Positions 1-3,800 of a stretch of 6,769 nt of DNA are shown here, in pieces. Each line of letters opens with the position of its first letter. The stretch's first letter is position 1. This stretch comes from JBQTIM01 sp052388135 (GTDB lineage: Bacteria > Elusimicrobiota > Elusimicrobia > FEN-1173), in contig JBQTIM010000031.1 in NCBI GenBank assembly GCA_052388135.1, positions 1 through 6,769 on the forward strand, written 5' to 3'. The notes below the pieces were generated by a model. The model searched no databases, was not told where the DNA came from, and saw only the letters and a list, made by a program, of their open reading frames with translations. The position numbers and the translations under genes are program-made.

Positions 1-1
1 G

Positions 2-841
2 GACCTTTATCTTTCCAGGGCGGCCGCCATCCGCCGGCTGGACGAGCGCCTCCGCCAAGCCGGCGGGAGCGCTCCGCCCCCGGAGGCGGAGCGGCTTTCC
101 GGCGCGGCCCTGGCGGAAACCTTTGAAAGGTTCTACGCCGCCGCCCGGCGCCGGGACACGATTCTGGCCGACAACCTGCTGCGGGAAATGGACGGCCGGG
201 ACTCCGCCGGCGGGCCGGCGGCCGTCGTGGTGGCGGGCGGCTTTCACGCGCCGGGCCTTCAGGCGCGCCTGAGGGACGGAGGCTGCAACGTCCTGGTGCT
301 GGCCCCGCGCCTTTCGAAGGTCGACAGCGCGCACTACATGGCCGCCTTCACCCGGGAGCGCACGCCGCTGGACAAAGTGCTCTTGGGGGAAAAGCTTTTC
401 CTGGTTTACCCCCTGGTCCTGGGTTCCAAGAGGGTCCTGAAAAAATACGAGGCGGACGTGCGAAAGCTCGACACGTTTTTTCCGGCGGTGGCCTCGGCCT
501 TGGCGGTGAAGAGCCTGGGCTCCGTTGAAGAGGCGGCGGTGCGCCGGACCTTGGCCGCCATGCTGGCGCGTTTGGAGGCCTCCGGCCTTTCCTCCTCCAT
601 CGAGGACATCCAGCCATCGGACGATCCCAAGGCCCTGCTCGTCACCGTCCAAACGCCGGCCACTTCGGAGGCGCCCGCCCGCCGGAGGACGCTCACGTTC
701 CTCGTCGGCCCGGACATAGAGAAATCCATCAAGCGCCTTTCCCGCCGCTACCGGCTGGTGGACCGGGGCCAAGAATTCGCGGTCTTGGCCACGACCGGGG
801 AACCTTGGTCTTGGAAAAGCTTGGGCCGCCGGCTGCCGCCC
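2..841 (+). other. N-terminal region with GGFH strand-turn motif (protein domain)
   Basis: This part contains a basic helix (FERFYAAARRRDTILADNL, before base 188) followed by a beta strand and turn, VVVAGGFHAPGL (G17, G18, F19, H20), then a second strand NVLVLAPRL. From memory, helix plus GGFH-like motif recurs in unnamed large proteins of Omnitrophota/PVC genomes. The shape also loosely resembles the glycine-rich strand-turn of TraB/GumN-type proteins, but that is weak inference. The rest, to about residue 200, has mixed helix and strand and ends in a basic stretch (KRLSRRYRLVDR) before the first hydrophobic hairpin. No catalytic function can be assigned. The domain's beginning is outside the window, and its tight fit to the residues before base 188 is a main reason for rejecting 188 as the start. 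Confidence 0.5.
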
Positions 842-3800
842 ATCCCGGCCCTGCCGCTGTTCCTCTCCGCGGTCCATATGATTTCCACGGGCCTGCAGAA
901 TCCCTGGGCGCTGCCTCTTTCCGTCCTTCTGGCTGGCGAGCTCATCCGCCGCACGGCCGGCCTTTATTCCCTCCCCCTGCCCATGAACGGCTCTCTTCAG
1001 GATGTTTCGCCGCGGATCATCATCGCGGACGACGCCGACGGCCTGGGGGAACGGACGGCCGAAAAAATGGCGGACCTCATCGAGCGGAACAACCGGACTC
1101 CAGGCAAGGCCACGGTCCTGGGATTGGCCACCGGCGGCACGGTGGTCCCGGTTTACAAAGCCTTCGTCCGCCTTGCGAAGGAGAGAAATCTGGATTTGTC
1201 CAGGGTCCACACGTTTAACTTGGACGAATACGCGGGTCTGCCGCCGGAGCACGCGCAAAGCTACCGGTATTTCATGGACAAACACCTGTTCAGCCTGGTC
1301 GGCATCCCGCCGCAGAACATCCATTTCCTGAACGGCATGGTGGACAGGCGCGACCCGCGGGCCGTCCAAGAGGAGTGCGCCCGGTTCGAAAAGGAAATAC
1401 GCGGCCTGGGCGGGATAGACCTTCAGCTGCTGGGGATCGGCCCGAAGCGGGACGTGCACATAGGCTTCAACCATAAGGGTACGCCGCTTGGGTCCCGGAC
1501 GCATGTCGTAAAACTGCCCCGGGCCGTCCGACGAGCCAACAGCCGGTTTTTCGGCGACGACATAAGCCAAGTGCCGACCCATGCCCTGACCATGGGAATA
1601 TCCACCATCCTGGACGCCCGGGAGATCATCCTGGCGGCCAACGGGGCGCACAAGGCCCTCTCCGTGCGCAAGGCCCTTTTCAATCGCATGGGATCCCGGA
1701 CCCCGGCATCCTTTCTCAGGCTTCATCCCAAAGTGCTTTTCATCCTGGACCGCGCGGCCGCGGGCCTGCCGGGCGCAGGGTCCGGAGAGAGCGAATCCTG
1801 GTGGCACAGGAGCCGGCTGAACCCCGCCACCGCGGCGGGAACCCGCGTACAGAGAGGGTTGAACCTTACCGTCGGGCTGGTTTACTCTCTCAGCATAGTG
1901 GCGGCCCAAGTTTTATCGGGACAAATCATGGGGGACCTGCAGATCGCCGCGGCCAACGCCCTCCTGGGGACGGCCATCATGGTTCGGCACCGGTATACCC
2001 GGGCCGCCGTTATCGATATGGCGGTTTTGTTTATGGCCTTCAACCTGATCACGGCTTTTGTCATGCGGAACGGCGCCTTGGCCATCGCGGCCGGCGTCGG
2101 CACCATCGTCCTTTCCATGGCCGTGGGATCGCCCCAGCTCTCCGTGGAGCATCCGAATTTGCGTAAGATCCTGGGCCGGTTCAACGGGCACAACGGCCGC
2201 GCTCGGTCCGGCAACGGATCGGCGGCGATGCGCGGCCTCGGGAGCCTGCTGAAGAGGATAAATCCGGCGGCCGACGACAGCATACGTTTTTACCGCCGCC
2301 TCACCATGGTCGCCCCCTACGCGTTGATCATCGGCTTTGAATTGGCCTCCTGGCTGCTCAAAATGGATCCCGTTGGATTGGCCATCGCCCAGGGCGTCGC
2401 TTCCATCGGACTGGGATTGGCCGTGCGTTCCCGGTTCGCCCGGGGTTTGGCCATGTTCACGTCGGCGCAATTGATGATAAAAGACATGGCTTTCATAGCC
2501 GCGGGAATGGACCCCGGCCTTTATCTGTTGGCCATGGCCCCCGCCTGGATCGGCTGGAACATGGCCCAAAACGCGCCGGGCTGGGGCAACGGTCCTTTGA
2601 AGTTTGAGTCATGGCTGACCAGCCGGTGGCGCGGCAAGAGGCGGGAAAGCCCTCATGTGGATGTCGTCTCTAAACTGGACGGGCCCGCCAGCCAAACGCC
2701 AACCGGCCCGTCCGCCGCAGCCGGGAGCCAAGCGCGAGGCATGGTTGAGATGGACGTCCGGCCCGAGGGACCCGGCGTCTCCCCCGCGGGCCGCCCGGCA
2801 TCCGCCATGGAGCATCCTCTCCTGCAGGAGGCCCACGGCCGGAACGGGGACGATTGGCGCACGCGAGTCCGCGGAGCCGGTTGGAACTTCGCCAGCATCC
2901 AAGCTCTCAAATTCTACCGGCCGTTCTCCTTTTTCTTTTCTTTGGCGTTCGTTTCCTACGGCCTGATACAGGCGGCGCTGGGCGTCCAGCCCGTGTTCAT
3001 GGCCATCGCCGCCGGCGGAGGTCTCGTGGCCCTCTCCATAGGGACTCTGTACATCTACCGCCCCGGCTACCGGCGGGCCGCCCTTTATACGGAAACAGCG
3101 GCCGTGCTTTTCTCCCTGGCCATTACCTTGATGCAGGGGGATCCGAAGGTCTTCTTGAACGCCTTTCCCGGAGCCTTGGTGGCCGTCTCCATCCTCGCCG
3201 GCTATGTGCCTTTGAAAGCTCCGGAGGAGGCGTCCGGCGCGAAGCGCCTGATTCGAAAGGCGGAAGAAGCGTTCTTCAAAGCCCTTCCCTTGGCCGCCGG
3301 CCTTGCGTCCGTCGCCGGCTTGGCCTTCTTTCCCCTGGCCCTTCTGGGGATCCTCGACTTAAGCACCGCCGCCTTGACCGCCGTCTCTTCCCTGGCCGCC
3401 AACATGGCCATTGCAAATTCCAACATGGCGCTGAACCTCACGCGGCGGAAATACGGTCCTTTCAACCCCTTCAGGTTCAGGGCTGGACCGGCGGAGGAAC
3501 CGGCGGGCGGACGGCCGGAAGCATCCGCCCCTGCCCCCTCGGCCGCGCCCGCCATCCGGGCAGAGCAGGCAAGCGCCGCTGACGCGGAACGCGCGCCGCC
3601 GACAGCGAGCCGGCAAGCCTTCGGACGATCCGCTCTCCTCTTTTTTGTCTCCGCGGGCTTCGCGTTCGGCTTCCCGGTTTTGTCCGGCCTGCTCCATACG
3701 GCCGGAATTCGTTTCCCCTTGGCCGGTTTTATTCCGAATCAACCGATATCCTTGCTCCTGGGCCTGGCCGCCTCCGCGGGGTTCATGCTCATCGACAACA

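Noticed and set aside
188..190. ATG at 188 as the real translation start
   Set aside because: The frame is open to base 2, there is no convincing ribosome binding site at proper spacing, and the residues before it form the helix that belongs to the same N-terminal region.
1882..2569. Overlapping minus-strand reading frames of 133 and 218 codons
   Set aside because: They lie opposite a recognisable membrane module, have Arg/Gly/Pro-rich translations without family motifs, and are expected by chance in GC-rich DNA.
2854..3582. Plus-strand reading frame of 242 codons in another frame
   Set aside because: It is a GC-driven shadow of membrane module 3; its Arg/Gly/Pro-rich product lacks any signal or fold pattern.
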